Shown here: positions 45,278-54,373 of the stretch, in pieces
How the letters are laid out: each line of letters opens with the position of its first letter
Numbering within the stretch: position 1 is the first letter of the stretch
DNA from: PWXP01 sp040772845
GTDB taxonomy: Bacteria; Planctomycetota; Planctomycetia; Pirellulales; Thermoguttaceae
Assembly: GCA_040772845.1 (NCBI GenBank)
Contig: JAXGXG010000002.1
Coordinates: 496,001 to 560,000, forward strand
Reading direction: 5' to 3'
DNA: 64,000 bases
Position numbers and translations under genes: made by a program
Notes under the pieces: generated by a model
What the model saw: only the letters and a program-made list of their open reading frames with translations
Told to the model about the DNA's origin: nothing
The model's database searches: none

Positions 45278-45283
45278 AGTATA
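45278..45283 (-). promoter_or_regulatory. -10 element placing larB on a nearly leaderless transcript
   Basis: TATACT (minus strand) lies only 6 nt before the larB ATG, so transcription would start at or next to the ATG. The -35 at 17 bp (TTCCCT) is poor, and no ribosome binding site precedes the ATG, which fits a leaderless message. Confidence 0.35.
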
Positions 45284-45482
45284 TCGGGCTCGATGCGGTT
45301 AGGGAACTGCCGTGGCTGGTATTTCGCAAGCGGCGCCGCTATATTCGGGTGTCAAGGCGGCCGTTCACGCACAATCCCAGCCCGTTCCGCGGAACGCCCC
45401 GTGTTCCAATCCGGGCGGGATGGGCAAGCAGGCATTGTCCCCACCATCGTTTCTGCATTCCTCGACCCCAGGAGCCGGCATA

Positions 45483-46664
45483 ATGGACTCTCGGAATCGT
45501 TTGCTGACCACACTCGCCCATCGCGAACCGGATCGGGTTCCCTTCGATTTGGGTGGGACGCAGGTGTCGACCATCCACCTGGCGGCATACCGGAAGCTGT
45601 GCTCCCATCTTGGCATCAACTCTGAGCCGATCGAAATGGCCGACGTCATCCAGCAGGCGGTCCGTCCCGGAGAAACACTGCTCGGACTGCTCGAGGTCGA
45701 CACGCGTGGGCTGTTCCCGCGTACCAGCCACAACTGGGGTTTCGAACAGTTGGAAGATGCCGGAAATGCCTGGCGGCACACCGACGAATGGGGGTTCACC
45801 CAGCAGATCAGCAAGGAGCACGGGCACTGGTGGTCGCAGGTGGGGTTTCCCCTGGATGGTGCGACGGTCGACGCGGCGACGCTGGCCAATTACACCTGGC
45901 CCAATGCGGCCGATCCTCGCCGGATCGAGGGTCTACGCGAACGCGCTGTCGCATTTCGCGCCGCCGGCAAGGTGGTTGTATGCAAGGGATTGTGTGCAGG
46001 CATGTTCGAAATGGCCCAGCGTTTGCGCGGCATGTCGAACTGCCTGTGCGACCTGCTGGCCGATCCCGATACGGCCAAGTATCTGCTCGATAACATCCTG
46101 CGGCTGAAGATCGAATTCTGGGACATGTTGCTTGACGAGTTGGGCGACCTGGTCGATATCGTGGCCGAATGCGACGATTACGGAACACAGCAGAGCCAAC
46201 TCATTTCCGTGAATACCTACAACCAGTTGATCTCTCCGCGATTGCGGGAACTGGTCCGATTCGTGAAGAACAAACACGCCGAAAAACGTCCCGCAAACGA
46301 ACCCGGCTATCTCTTCTTCCACAGTTGCGGCAACGTCAGGCCTTACCTGCCCGATTTCATCGACATGGGCATCGACATCCTGAACCCCGTCCACGTCACG
46401 GCAACTGGGATGGATCCGGCCGGACTGAAACGCGATTTCGGCCGCGACCTGACCTTCTGGGGTGGCGGCGTCGATACGCAGCACGTCCTGCCCAACGGCA
46501 CCTCGCAGCAGGTGCGCGACGACGTCCGTCGCAACGTCGAAGCCCTCATGCCAGGCGGCGGCTTCGTATTCGCCACGGTCCACAACATCCAGGCCGAGGT
46601 TCCGCCCGAGAACATCATAGCCATGTGGGAGACCCTGCGCGATGTGGGGGCATACTCCTCGTGA
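45483..46664 (+). CDS. Uroporphyrinogen decarboxylase family (methyltransferase-like) protein
   Basis: 393 aa from the ATG at 45483 with AGGAG 9 nt upstream. It has the URO-D fold: MDSRNRLLTTLAHREPDRVP at the start, DIVAECDDYGTQQSQLIS, FFHSCGNVRPYLPDFIDMG and FWGGGVDTQHVLPNG. The HSCG motif and the acidic DxxDYG-type motif fit the corrinoid/cobamide methyltransferase branch (MtaA/CmuA-like) rather than haem-pathway HemE. The methyl donor or substrate is not evident. Downstream lies the repeat island, which starts 2 nt after the stop. Confidence 0.85.
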   Translation: MDSRNRLLTTLAHREPDRVPFDLGGTQVSTIHLAAYRKLCSHLGINSEPIEMADVIQQAVRPGETLLGLLEVDTRGLFPRTSHNWGFEQLEDAGNAWRHTDEWGFTQQISKEHGHWWSQVGFPLDGATVDAATLANYTWPNAADPRRIEGLRERAVAFRAAGKVVVCKGLCAGMFEMAQRLRGMSNCLCDLLADPDTAKYLLDNILRLKIEFWDMLLDELGDLVDIVAECDDYGTQQSQLISVNTYNQLISPRLRELVRFVKNKHAEKRPANEPGYLFFHSCGNVRPYLPDFIDMGIDILNPVHVTATGMDPAGLKRDFGRDLTFWGGGVDTQHVLPNGTSQQVRDDVRRNVEALMPGGGFVFATVHNIQAEVPPENIIAMWETLRDVGAYSS

Positions 46665-46665
46665 A

Positions 46666-47008
46666 CCTTATGGAGTACGGTGATTCATCACCCTTTTTCG
46701 TATCTTGAACCACGCTCAGCCCCAGGCGGTCTTCCGCATCGTGCTCGTACTCGTACTCGTCCTCGTAATCGAACGTCGGCATTCAGGCCGCACCCACGCG
46801 CTACCGCCTTATGGAGTACGGTGATTCATCACCGTTTTCTTCTCTTGAACCACGCTCGGCCCCAGGCGGTCTTCCGCATCGTGCTCGTGCTCAGCGCTAG
46901 CGGTACTCGTACTCGTAATCGAAGGTCCTGGCATTCAGGCCGCACCCACGCGTTTCCGCCCTATGGAGTACGGTGATTCATCACCGTTTTCTTCTCTTGA
47001 ACCACGTC
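46666..47008 (+). repeat. Three direct ~150-bp repeat units with terminator-like hairpin
   Basis: Units begin at 46666, 46807 and about 46960 with TATGGAGTACGGTGATTCATC. Each contains the palindrome GGTGATTCATCACC followed by a T-rich stretch, which could act as a weak terminator for the URO-D gene. Units 1 and 2 go on with CCACGCTC, GGCGGTCTTCCGCATCGTGC and CATTCAGGCCGCACCCACGC. The third diverges after CTTGAACCACG. A GTGCTCAGC/TAGCGGT piece from unit 2 recurs near 47090 and 49298. Confidence 0.75.
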
Positions 47009-47168
47009 CGGCCCTGACCACGCCAGGCCCCTCCGACTCGCCCCGTTCGTACTTCCGCCGTCAGGCGGTCTTCCGTATCCCACTCGTGCTCGTGCTCAGC
47101 GATAGCGGTGCTCGTTGACAGTTGACAGTTGTTAGTAACGCGCTGACGCGGGGGTGAGGAGTTGAAAG

Positions 47169-47402
47169 CGGAAGGGCGCGAGCCCTCCGGTCCCGGCGAG
47201 CAAATCGACCGGACGGCTCCGTCGCTCGACTCTCCGAGTCGATTCCGTCCGAACCATTCACGACTCGGAGAGTCGTGCGACAATAGAAACGGAAGGGCGC
47301 GAGCCCTCCGGTCCCGGCGCGCAAACCAACCGGACGGCTTCGTCGCTCGACTCTCCGAGTCGATTCCGTCCGAACCATTCACGACTCGGAGAGTCGTGCG
47401 AC
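47169..47402 (+). repeat. 121-bp-period tandem repeat carrying two REPIN-like palindromes
   Basis: Two near-identical units at 47169-47281 and 47290-47402. Each starts with the hairpin GGAAGGGCGCGAGCCCTCC, which recurs near 48491 and, with one change, near 48574. Each ends with a 61-bp inverted repeat (47221-47281 and 47342-47402): two 21-nt arms around a 19-nt loop, each arm itself a small palindrome centred on CGACTCTCCGAGTCG. This nested arrangement is that of REPINs, paired REP sequences mobilised by RAYT transposases. Confidence 0.75.
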
Positions 47403-48330
47403 GGCAAAAACGAACAGCCCCGGAATTGTCGCACACCCTTGGCCCTGTTCGACTGTTCGACAACAGGTGGCCGATTACCTTAAACCGTTGCTGCCATTGA
47501 GGTTACGCGCGATTTCCACGCGTGGCAAAACTCGGCGTCCGAGGCCCAAAAACGGGTTGTAACCTGTTGTGTGGCAAGGAGTTGGGTATTGTCGAACAGT
47601 GTTTTTCAGGCGGTGTTCGCAAATAGGTGAGCGAAAACGCCCACTGTTTCGCTAACCTGTTATTTCAAAAGGACTTACAGCAGAAAGGGCCGGCTTACGG
47701 AGGCCCATTGGGCGCAGTCCTTCCACCGTTCGACGCAGAACCATTTTCTGCGACGGGTGGTCTTATGCGACCCGAGGGTGCCTGCATCTCCGACGCTGGT
47801 CTTAGGCTGCCAAAAACTGCCCGAGGAATTACGTTGCCAATCGGTCCTATTCCGCCGGCTTTATGCGACGCAGTAGCAGACCGTACGGGGCCGATCCTGT
47901 GCCATTGCTGCGCAAGGACCCCTCACTCCGTACGGCGGAACCCTCGCGTTGGGGCCGCCGCTGTGAAGGACGCTCCGGCAAGAGGCTCTTCCGTTTCGAG
48001 GTGCAGGCCGCTCCAATGTAGTAGGCACACGCCGTTGTGCCGTCCACCGGACAAAGCAGTCTGCACCGGGAAAACGGAAGTGCCCCGGCAGGAACGCCCT
48101 CCGCACGCTGTTCCACACACGCCGCCTCACCTGCGTGCGGTTCTGCGGGCGAAAGTATCAGTCTCGCCATTCGCATACGCGCGTCAGGTGGCCGGGCTTA
48201 CGACGCCGGTATACCACCCCTATTCAGGTCTTCTGTTCGGCCTTACGCTGCCCACAGGCCCCTGTCTATAGTGGCGTCAGAGTATGCCGTCACCTTACCA
48301 TACTTCGTGGCCGATGTAAATACCGCGAAG
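47403..48330. other. Unassigned gene-free sequence in the repeat island
   Basis: About 930 bp that is not obviously repetitive and has no convincing gene. Open frames of 65-214 codons exist on both strands, without ribosome binding sites or recognisable domains. It could be a decayed insertion or a structured RNA; no RNase P, SRP, tmRNA or group II intron hallmark was found by eye. Confidence 0.4.
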
Positions 48331-48690
48331 GAGGTGTCAGGTGTCAGGTGTCAGGTGTCAGAGGGGAAGTTGCTAGTTGCTAGTGACGCGCTGGCGCGGA
48401 GGGGAAACGGAGTTCGGAGATCGCAGATCGGAGATCGGAGATCGGGACGCGCTGACGCGGGAGTTGGAAGCTGGGAGTTCGGAGATGGGAGCGGAAGGGC
48501 GCGAGCCCTCCGGTGAAGATCGGAGCTGGAAGCTCGGAGATCGGGACGCGCTGGTGCGGAGGGGGAGATGGGAGCGGAAGGGGGCGAGCCCTCCGGTGAA
48601 GATCGGGGTTGGAAGCTCGGAGATGGAAGCTCGGAGCTGGAAGTTCGGAGATGGGAGATCGGGACGCGCTGGCGCGGAGGGGGAAGCGTC
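48331..48690. repeat. Purine-rich low-complexity tract
   Basis: It opens with three tandem copies of the 7-mer GGTGTCA, then a doubled GTTGCTA. About 300 bp follow made of variants of GGAGATCG and TTGGAAGCT interleaved with the palindromic ACGCGCTGRCGCG (near 48383, 48449, 48544 and 48661; also 47137). The plus strand is almost all G and A. Protein frames across it are artefacts of the repeats. Confidence 0.7.
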
Positions 48691-49376
48691 GATTTGAGAT
48701 TTCGGGCTTCTTTCGTCATTTGACTTTCGACATTCGTCATTGCACGGAACGTCTCCGTTTCCTCTGCGGCCTCCTGTTCGATTTTCACTCTCTTTTCGTG
48801 TGTTTCGTGTCTTTCGTGGTTCTTGTCTTGGGCGATACTGGGCAAGCCGGCTGAAGGCGGAACTACGAACGTCGGGGACGCAAGGTGTCGGAGATCGCAG
48901 ATCGGAGTTGGGAGATCGGAACGCGCGAACTGGGGTGTTTGCGGGCGGCTGTAGACCAGAAAGCGGTAACAAGTTCCCGCACTCCATAGGCGGCTTCGCC
49001 GCGGCGAAGCAAGGACCAAAACGCCGGATTCCACTTGCTCGCGCTGCGTGCTTGTATGGGGGACGCGCCAGCGCGTACAAGCTCGAAGCGCAAGCGAGTG
49101 GGTCCGTTAAGGACCCAACCACGGATGGAACATGAACAGGCATGCGAGGGCGTTCTTGCTTGATGTCGTTTGCGGTCTCCTGCTGGTCTGCTGAATTGCG
49201 ACACGATTGACTACAACGCGAAGACAAAGAAGAGAATGAACAGGAGGAAGCAGAGGACGCAGAGAAAGGAAAGTTGGCTGGCACGAACCTTCCACTCGTG
49301 CTCAGCTTTAGCGGTGCTCGTACTCGTAATCGAAGGTCTTGCGTGGCCGAAACTCCTTCCCTCCCCGCCCATCTTC
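48691..49376. other. Gene-free part of the repeat island with dispersed motifs
   Basis: It contains stretches of the type TTTCGTGTGTTTCGTG near 48796 and GCAGAGGACGCAGAG near 49250, intergenic words seen dispersed in many environmental genomes, another purine-rich patch near 48880-48920, and the palindromic element at 49032-49100. No gene is recognised. Confidence 0.5.
49032..49116. repeat. Second REPIN-like inverted repeat plus hairpin
   Basis: Two 25-nt arms (49032-49056 and 49076-49100) pair at 21 positions around a 19-nt loop containing GACGCGCCAGCGCG. A separate hairpin GGGTCC/GGACCC follows at 49100-49116. The arms differ in sequence from the CGACTC family, but the loop length is the same. 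Confidence 0.55.
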
Positions 49377-49473
49377 GTCGCTCGACTCTCCGAGTCGATG
49401 TGTTGCCTCTTCGTCGCTCGACTCTCCGAGTCGTGAACGTTCCCGACGGAATCGACTCGGAGAGTTGAGCGAC
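49377..49473. repeat. Solo REP arm and a third 61-bp REPIN-like palindrome
   Basis: A single arm lies at 49377-49397. A complete element lies at 49413-49473 in the opposite orientation to those at 47.2-47.4 kb: its loop, read on the minus strand, begins ATTCCGTC and ends TTCA like theirs. It ends only 65 bp before the first Rhs gene. Confidence 0.72.
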
Positions 49474-49538
49474 AATTCGCGGTCTCATGTTTGCCTTCCC
49501 TCTTGACCGCAACCCACAATCCGCATAGGATTCCTGCC

Positions 49539-52500
49539 ATGGTCACCACCTACCAGTACCTCGACGGCACCGAACGGCCGATTACGGTCACACGCAATGG
49601 CGAAGTGACCTACGACGCCAACGGCAACGTGGTCGCGGTGCGGTCGCCACGTTACTTCGACTCGGGCGATACGCTGGGCTACCAGCAGGCGAGCGAAACG
49701 TTTACCTATACACGGCGGAATCTGAAGGCCACGCACACCGTGGCGGCCGGTGCGCAAGATTACGCAGACCCGGACGACGCAGGCTGGTCGGCCGCCAAGG
49801 TTCGCGTTACCGAAAGCTGGACCTACAACCTGGACCGTACGCTCGATACGCATACCGACTTCCGCGGCAACGGCTGGCAGTCGCTCTGGAGTTCCTGCTG
49901 CGCCGGCCGACTGGTCGCACAGAACGATCCGCTCGGGGCCGCCACGACCATGGCCCACGACGCACAGGGGAACGTCACCCGGTCGGAAAAGGTCCACGGC
50001 GTCACCGTGTTCAATCAGCAGACCACCCGGTTCGACGCCCGCAACCGGCCCATCGCCCGCACCGTGTGGCTCGTAGAGCAGCCGGGCATCGACCCGCAGA
50101 ACCCGCCCATCGCCGGCGGCGGCCTGGCAGGCGATCCGGCCGCGCACGACGGGCAGGGCGATACGATCGGGCTCACCACTCGCTACCTCTACGATGAAGA
50201 CCTGACCGACGGCACGGGCCTCGACGGCTCGGGCACGACGGTGCAAAAGCTCGACGGCTCGGGCAGCTACACGGTGGATATCGATAGCCTGCTGACCGAA
50301 CTCGAAGCCGACCTCGGCGCCGGGTTCTTCGGCAATGGCGCGACCGGCTCGGCCACCGTCACCATCAACCCGGAGGATGAACTATCGGTCACCATCAGCG
50401 ACGGCGCCGGGCGCACCGTCGCCTCGGGCATCATCGCCCAAAACGGCACGCCCATCACCTGGCAGACCGTCAGTCACGACACACTGGTCGCCATCACCGG
50501 CCTCGGCCAGGTGCTGGAAACCGTGCAGATCGACGCGCTCAACCACGCACAAAAGACCCGCACCGACGGTGCAGGCCGCACGCTCGAAACGGTCGACGCG
50601 CTGGGCAACGTCACCATGGCCACGTTCGACGCGGCCGGGAACCAGCTTTCCAGCCGCGATCCCAACAGCATCGGCTGGAACGCTACCTATGATGCCCGTA
50701 ATCGGCAGATCAGCATGGCCGACACGCAAGAGCAGGCGGAGAGCAAGAACCGCCAAACGGTTTACGATGCACACGGCAACGTGGTCGGCACGACCGATGC
50801 GAAGGGCCAATCGGCCAGTTCGGCGTTCGACGCGCGGGATCGGCGTGTGAGCGAGACGGACCGTCTGGCAGGCGTGACCTCGTGGCGATTCGATGAAAAC
50901 TCGAACCTGCGGCACCTGACCGACGCGGAGAACCAGTCGCCTTATAAACCCACCGCCTGGACGTACGATGCCCGGAACCTGAAGCTCACCGAGGCGCTGC
51001 CGGGGCACAACCCGGCAAGCCAGATCGGCGACGCCGATTTTGACAAGAAGCAGTTTTCCTACGACCTGGCCGGGCGCGTGGACGTGGCCACGGACCAGAA
51101 GGGGAACAACGTCACGCATCTCTATGACTTGGCCTCCCGGCTCTTGCAGCGTGATTACCGGGCCTATGGCCAGCAGGCCATCGCCGACAGCGACGTTTTT
51201 TCCTATGGTGACGCAGGCCGTATGGCCTCCGCCGAAAGTGGCCGGTACAATAACACGGTCGCCTTTGGGTACGATGCCGCCGGGCGTTTGACCAGCGAGT
51301 CACTCACTGTAACCTTCGGTCAGACCACGACTTACACCGTCCAGTCCCAATACGATGCGGCCAATCGCCGCACGGGCATTACGTACCCTGACGGCTCCGT
51401 GGTCGCGCGGCAGTATACGGCCCGTGACCAGCTAGCCCAGATCGACTACAATAGCGGTATGGTCGCTACCTTCGCCTATGATGCCGGTTCTCGCCGCACC
51501 AGCCGCACGCTGGGTGATACGCCCGGTACGCAGACGGCGTGGGTGTACGGACGGCAAGACAATCTGCCAACGGCCATCACCTCTGACATCGGAGGTGCGT
51601 CGTTCACCTACACGTACGATGCGAATAAGAACAAGCTGACCGAGGGTATCTCGGCGCCTACGGCCAACTACGGGTTCAACTCGACCACGTACGACTCGGC
51701 CGATCGGCTGACCGCATGGAATCGGACAGACGGCAACCTGGACCAGGCCTGGGGGCTCTCGCTCGTGGGTGACTGGGCGACCTTCACCGAAAACCTGGTG
51801 CAAGAGCTGCGTACTCATAGCAGTGTTCATGAGATCGCCACAATCGACGCCACTTCGGTCGTCCACGACGCCACCGGTAACCTCACCCGCAACGCCGGTG
51901 ACACGCTTGACCGCTACGCCTGGGATTTCGATAACCGCCTTTTATCGGCAGACGTTGATCAGGACGGGACAGCGGAGTCTGGATATCAGTACGATGCCCT
52001 CGGCCGTCGCGTGAGTAAGACCATTCCGGATGGCGAGGGTTCGACGACGACGGTGTTCGTCGGTACGATTCAGGAACTTGAGTACTCGCCCCACGCCATG
52101 CAGGTCGTGGCTGAGTACGCGGCTGATGCTGTGCCCACTTCACCCGAACGCAAGTTCGTCTACGCCACCTACATTGACGAGCCGGTCATGATGCTCGATG
52201 AGACCGCGCTCGGTTCTACGGGATCTGGCAGTGAAGAACCCTACTACTACCACCAAAACACGCTTTACTCCGTCGCCGCCCTGACCGACGCCGCCGGCGC
52301 GGTCGTTGAGCGATACGCATACTCGGCTTATGGCAAGCCGGTCTACCTCGACGCCAACGCGAATCTCCTTGACCCGCAGGCGTCCACCATTGGCAATCCC
52401 TACCTCTTCACCGGCCGCCGCCTCGATGCCGAGACCGGCCTCTACTACTACCGCGCCCGGATGTACGATGCGAAATTGGGGCGGTTTGTGGGAAGAGACC

Positions 52501-53216
52501 CGATTGGGTATGAGGCGGGGCCTAACGTCTATGCTTACATCACAAACTCGCCATTGTCCCATGTCGATCCGATTGGTCACCAACGGGTGCTACCGCAAGA
52601 ACACAAAGTCGAACCGCGACATTGTGAGATCGTGATCATTATGGGACATACCATCAACCTATTAGCCCCGGGGCGGCAGCCATTCGTGCAGATATGGATG
52701 GAGAAGTACGTTGATGCATACACTAAGTGGGAGGCCGCACCCAAGTGTGCGTCTCTTCATGCGTTTTCGTGTTTGTCAGAACACTTGGACGAGAAGTGGC
52801 TCCCTGGACCTCCGATTGATGTTCCCAGTGATGTAGAACTGCCCGGCTGGCCGACATTCGCGGGACTTGTGCCAAAGGCAACTGCCATAGCTCCGTTGGT
52901 ACAGGGGCTTTCTGATATCCTCAAGCAAGCTAGATACCAAGGCTGGTGCGGTGAGCCGTGTTGCTGCGACTCGATCAGTATCAAGACGGTTTGTCAGCCG
53001 GACATTGCATATTGGGCCCAGACTTCTGGTGCAGCCCATGCCATCCCGTTTTCTGGCGGCAAGACGATAGCGGATATCTGTGGGGTCGACAAGGCACCCA
53101 CACCGCGTCGCAATCGTGACGGCTCTTGGCCGAATAAGCCTCTCTACGTGGGCGGCATATCAATACCTTGCGACAAGATTCCACAACTTCCTCCTGGACA
53201 TGGCGCTGGGCCCTGA
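49539..53216 (+). CDS. YD-repeat (Rhs) protein with variable C-terminal domain
   Basis: 1225 aa from the ATG at 49539 with AGGA 9 nt upstream. Nearly the whole protein is YD repeats (YDANGNVVAV, YDARNRQI, YDLAGRVDVATD, YDAAGRLTSES). The RHS-associated core ends with TGRRLDAETGLYYYRARMYD, GRFVGRDPIGYEAG and SHVDPIG. Residues 1014-1225 are a distinct Cys-rich tail (CCCDSISIKTVC, WCGEPCC) with no family recognised. No signal peptide, PAAR or TcaC-type N-domain is present, so it lacks the export end of typical Rhs toxins. It is the only copy in the window with the first 378 codons, hence the likely expressed copy. An LRR gene begins 2 nt after its stop. Confidence 0.85.
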   Translation: MVTTYQYLDGTERPITVTRNGEVTYDANGNVVAVRSPRYFDSGDTLGYQQASETFTYTRRNLKATHTVAAGAQDYADPDDAGWSAAKVRVTESWTYNLDRTLDTHTDFRGNGWQSLWSSCCAGRLVAQNDPLGAATTMAHDAQGNVTRSEKVHGVTVFNQQTTRFDARNRPIARTVWLVEQPGIDPQNPPIAGGGLAGDPAAHDGQGDTIGLTTRYLYDEDLTDGTGLDGSGTTVQKLDGSGSYTVDIDSLLTELEADLGAGFFGNGATGSATVTINPEDELSVTISDGAGRTVASGIIAQNGTPITWQTVSHDTLVAITGLGQVLETVQIDALNHAQKTRTDGAGRTLETVDALGNVTMATFDAAGNQLSSRDPNSIGWNATYDARNRQISMADTQEQAESKNRQTVYDAHGNVVGTTDAKGQSASSAFDARDRRVSETDRLAGVTSWRFDENSNLRHLTDAENQSPYKPTAWTYDARNLKLTEALPGHNPASQIGDADFDKKQFSYDLAGRVDVATDQKGNNVTHLYDLASRLLQRDYRAYGQQAIADSDVFSYGDAGRMASAESGRYNNTVAFGYDAAGRLTSESLTVTFGQTTTYTVQSQYDAANRRTGITYPDGSVVARQYTARDQLAQIDYNSGMVATFAYDAGSRRTSRTLGDTPGTQTAWVYGRQDNLPTAITSDIGGASFTYTYDANKNKLTEGISAPTANYGFNSTTYDSADRLTAWNRTDGNLDQAWGLSLVGDWATFTENLVQELRTHSSVHEIATIDATSVVHDATGNLTRNAGDTLDRYAWDFDNRLLSADVDQDGTAESGYQYDALGRRVSKTIPDGEGSTTTVFVGTIQELEYSPHAMQVVAEYAADAVPTSPERKFVYATYIDEPVMMLDETALGSTGSGSEEPYYYHQNTLYSVAALTDAAGAVVERYAYSAYGKPVYLDANANLLDPQASTIGNPYLFTGRRLDAETGLYYYRARMYDAKLGRFVGRDPIGYEAGPNVYAYITNSPLSHVDPIGHQRVLPQEHKVEPRHCEIVIIMGHTINLLAPGRQPFVQIWMEKYVDAYTKWEAAPKCASLHAFSCLSEHLDEKWLPGPPIDVPSDVELPGWPTFAGLVPKATAIAPLVQGLSDILKQARYQGWCGEPCCCDSISIKTVCQPDIAYWAQTSGAAHAIPFSGGKTIADICGVDKAPTPRRNRDGSWPNKPLYVGGISIPCDKIPQLPPGHGAGP

Positions 53217-53218
53217 CT

Positions 53219-54373
53219 ATGTGGCATCCCTTCCGAGCAACCGAAACAAGAGATCTCGCGATCCAGAGTCCAGACGAACCTAGGAAATGGCTGCGTCTCA
53301 GGACGGGGCGATTACGATATAGGCTACTCCTTTTGCTTGCTTTTGGGCTCTGCGCAGCTCTCTTTTGCGTTCTCGCGTACCGGGGCACCAAACTGTATGA
53401 GAGGCAGCATATTGCGCTAACACGACTTCAGGTCAAGCCGCACCAGAAGTCGCCCTTCGATTTCCCGCGACCGCCCCATATCGTCGATACACCACCCGAG
53501 CAGCGAGCTGTTTACGTTATCAAGACGCCAGCGATCGCAGAACCGATCCTCAAGTGGTTCGCTCCAGAGAAGTGCCTCTATGATATTGCCGAGTTGGGTG
53601 TCTGGGAACTTCACTACACTCAAGATATGGTCGAGTCGCTCGAACAATTGACGACGACGCGTAAACTCGGTATCTGTGCCGGTGACTTATCGAGCGATCA
53701 GATCGCATCGATCATTAGCGCAATGCCTTATCTGCGTTCTTTGGATATCGCTTCTACCGAAACAGACGATCCTGCATGGACATTTGCCCTGGAGAACCTC
53801 CGGAGATTGGAGACCCTAAACCTGGAGGGCCTTCGGAACATTCGCGCATTGAGTGCGCGGAAACTTCCGAAGTCCCTGGAGCATCTTGTCCTTGGAGGGA
53901 CAGATATTGATGAGCTTCCTGTCGAGTTTGTTCGACAGTTAGACGGACTCAAATCTTTGGATCTTTCCTACACTGAGGTCACCGACGAGACAGTGCAGCG
54001 ACTCAAGCATCTCAGGAACCTTGAGTGGCTAGATCTTTCGGAGATACGTGTCACCGATCAGGGAGTGTTGGCATTGGCTGGGGCGAGCCGGATAGAAAAC
54101 CTGTTTCTGAACGGGACACGAGTCACGGATAGAGGGATGAAAGTTCTGCCGCAGTTGCCTGCACTACGGCGAGTGGACCTTGAGAGCACTCGTGTATCAG
54201 ACGATGCTTTGGAGTACCTGAAGAGCTGCGAACACCTATCGGAGGTGTCTCTGCGATTCACAAACACTACTTCTGAAGGAATTGCGCACTTGAAGAAGGC
54301 GTTGCCTGACTGCGAGATTCATTGGGAAGGTGAAACGGACCAACCGCGGGGTCAGGCCGGTAGTAGGTATTAG
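53219..54373 (+). CDS. Membrane-anchored leucine-rich-repeat protein
   Basis: 384 aa from the ATG at 53219, immediately after the Rhs stop, so translation is probably coupled. A single transmembrane segment near residues 34-56 (RYRLLLLLAFGLCAALFCVLA) is followed by about eight LRR units, for example LKSLDLSYTEVTDETVQRL and LEWLDLSEIRVTDQGVLAL. The topology suggests the repeats face the outside. By position it is the candidate partner or immunity protein of the first Rhs tail. Its last residues (GETDQPRGQAGSRY) run into the junction of the next displaced Rhs core. Base composition is more AT-rich than the Rhs core. Confidence 0.75.
   Translation: MWHPFRATETRDLAIQSPDEPRKWLRLRTGRLRYRLLLLLAFGLCAALFCVLAYRGTKLYERQHIALTRLQVKPHQKSPFDFPRPPHIVDTPPEQRAVYVIKTPAIAEPILKWFAPEKCLYDIAELGVWELHYTQDMVESLEQLTTTRKLGICAGDLSSDQIASIISAMPYLRSLDIASTETDDPAWTFALENLRRLETLNLEGLRNIRALSARKLPKSLEHLVLGGTDIDELPVEFVRQLDGLKSLDLSYTEVTDETVQRLKHLRNLEWLDLSEIRVTDQGVLALAGASRIENLFLNGTRVTDRGMKVLPQLPALRRVDLESTRVSDDALEYLKSCEHLSEVSLRFTNTTSEGIAHLKKALPDCEIHWEGETDQPRGQAGSRY

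Noticed and set aside
47169..47402. Possible CRISPR because of regular repeats
   Set aside because: Only two 121-bp units, internally palindromic, with no unique spacers and no cas genes.
47627..48271. 214-codon plus-strand frame
   Set aside because: No ribosome binding site, no domain, and unusual Cys/Pro/Arg composition typical of non-coding GC-rich DNA.
48373..49512. 379-codon minus-strand frame in the repeat island
   Set aside because: The protein is low-complexity (repeated SPNS, RSS and ELPTP-like words) generated by the purine repeats.
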